From: an uncultured Lachnospiraceae bacterium
Lineage (GTDB): Bacteria > Bacillota > Clostridia > Lachnospirales > Lachnospiraceae
Direction of reading: 5' to 3'
Assembly: GCA_946631935.1 (NCBI GenBank)
Contig: CAMPAP010000091.1
Location: 1-6,072, forward strand
Length of the DNA: 6,072 bases
Position numbers and translations under genes: made by a program. How positions within the stretch are numbered: position 1 is the first letter of the stretch; each line of letters opens with the position of its first letter. Below, in pieces: positions 6,067-6,072 of the stretch. Below the pieces are notes generated by a model. It saw only the letters and a program-made list of their open reading frames with translations. It was not told where the DNA came from and made no database searches.

Positions 6067-6072
6067 AAGGAG
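6067..6072 (+). promoter_or_regulatory. Ribosome binding site of the next, unseen gene
   Basis: AAGGAG forms the last six bases of the window. Together with the promoter-like pair upstream it predicts a start codon roughly 6-9 nt beyond the window on the + strand. Confidence 0.55.

Overview
The window looks like chromosomal DNA from a low-to-mid GC anaerobic Firmicute. Lachnospiraceae (Butyrivibrio/Roseburia-like) is my best guess. The grounds are strong AAGGAGG-type ribosome binding sites, AGA/AGG-rich arginine use, MsmK/UgpC-type sugar ABC ATPases and a clostridial-style GlgX debranching enzyme. The assignment is by eye and not proven. All genes are on the + strand and all five are intact.

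Left block (53-3499): a tight four-gene cluster, very likely one operon. Two complete sugar-importer-type ABC ATPases (53-1126 and 2420-3499) flank two small uncharacterised membrane proteins (1129-1731 and 1731-2405). Each membrane protein has a lysine-rich cytoplasmic-type N-terminal tail and about four membrane segments. Gaps are 2 nt, a 1-nt overlap and 14 nt. No canonical permease, EAA loop or solute-binding lipoprotein is present. A perfect 7-bp inverted repeat lies just upstream of the first ribosome binding site, and a strong intrinsic terminator (3550-3579) closes the cluster.

Right block (3581-5969): an extended -10 promoter drives a monocistronic GH13 glycogen/starch debranching enzyme (GlgX/isoamylase type) with all catalytic residues present and an extra lysine/serine-rich N-terminal tail carrying a tandem repeat. 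The last 103 bases hold a likely promoter and ribosome binding site for a gene that begins just past the window end.

How they fit together: MsmK/MsmX-type ATPases are known to energise alpha-glucoside and other oligosaccharide importers encoded elsewhere, and the debranching enzyme processes branched alpha-glucans inside the cell. The theme is therefore alpha-glucan uptake and storage. The least explained part is the pair of 4-TM proteins co-encoded with two ATPases; it is the best candidate in this window for an undescribed system.
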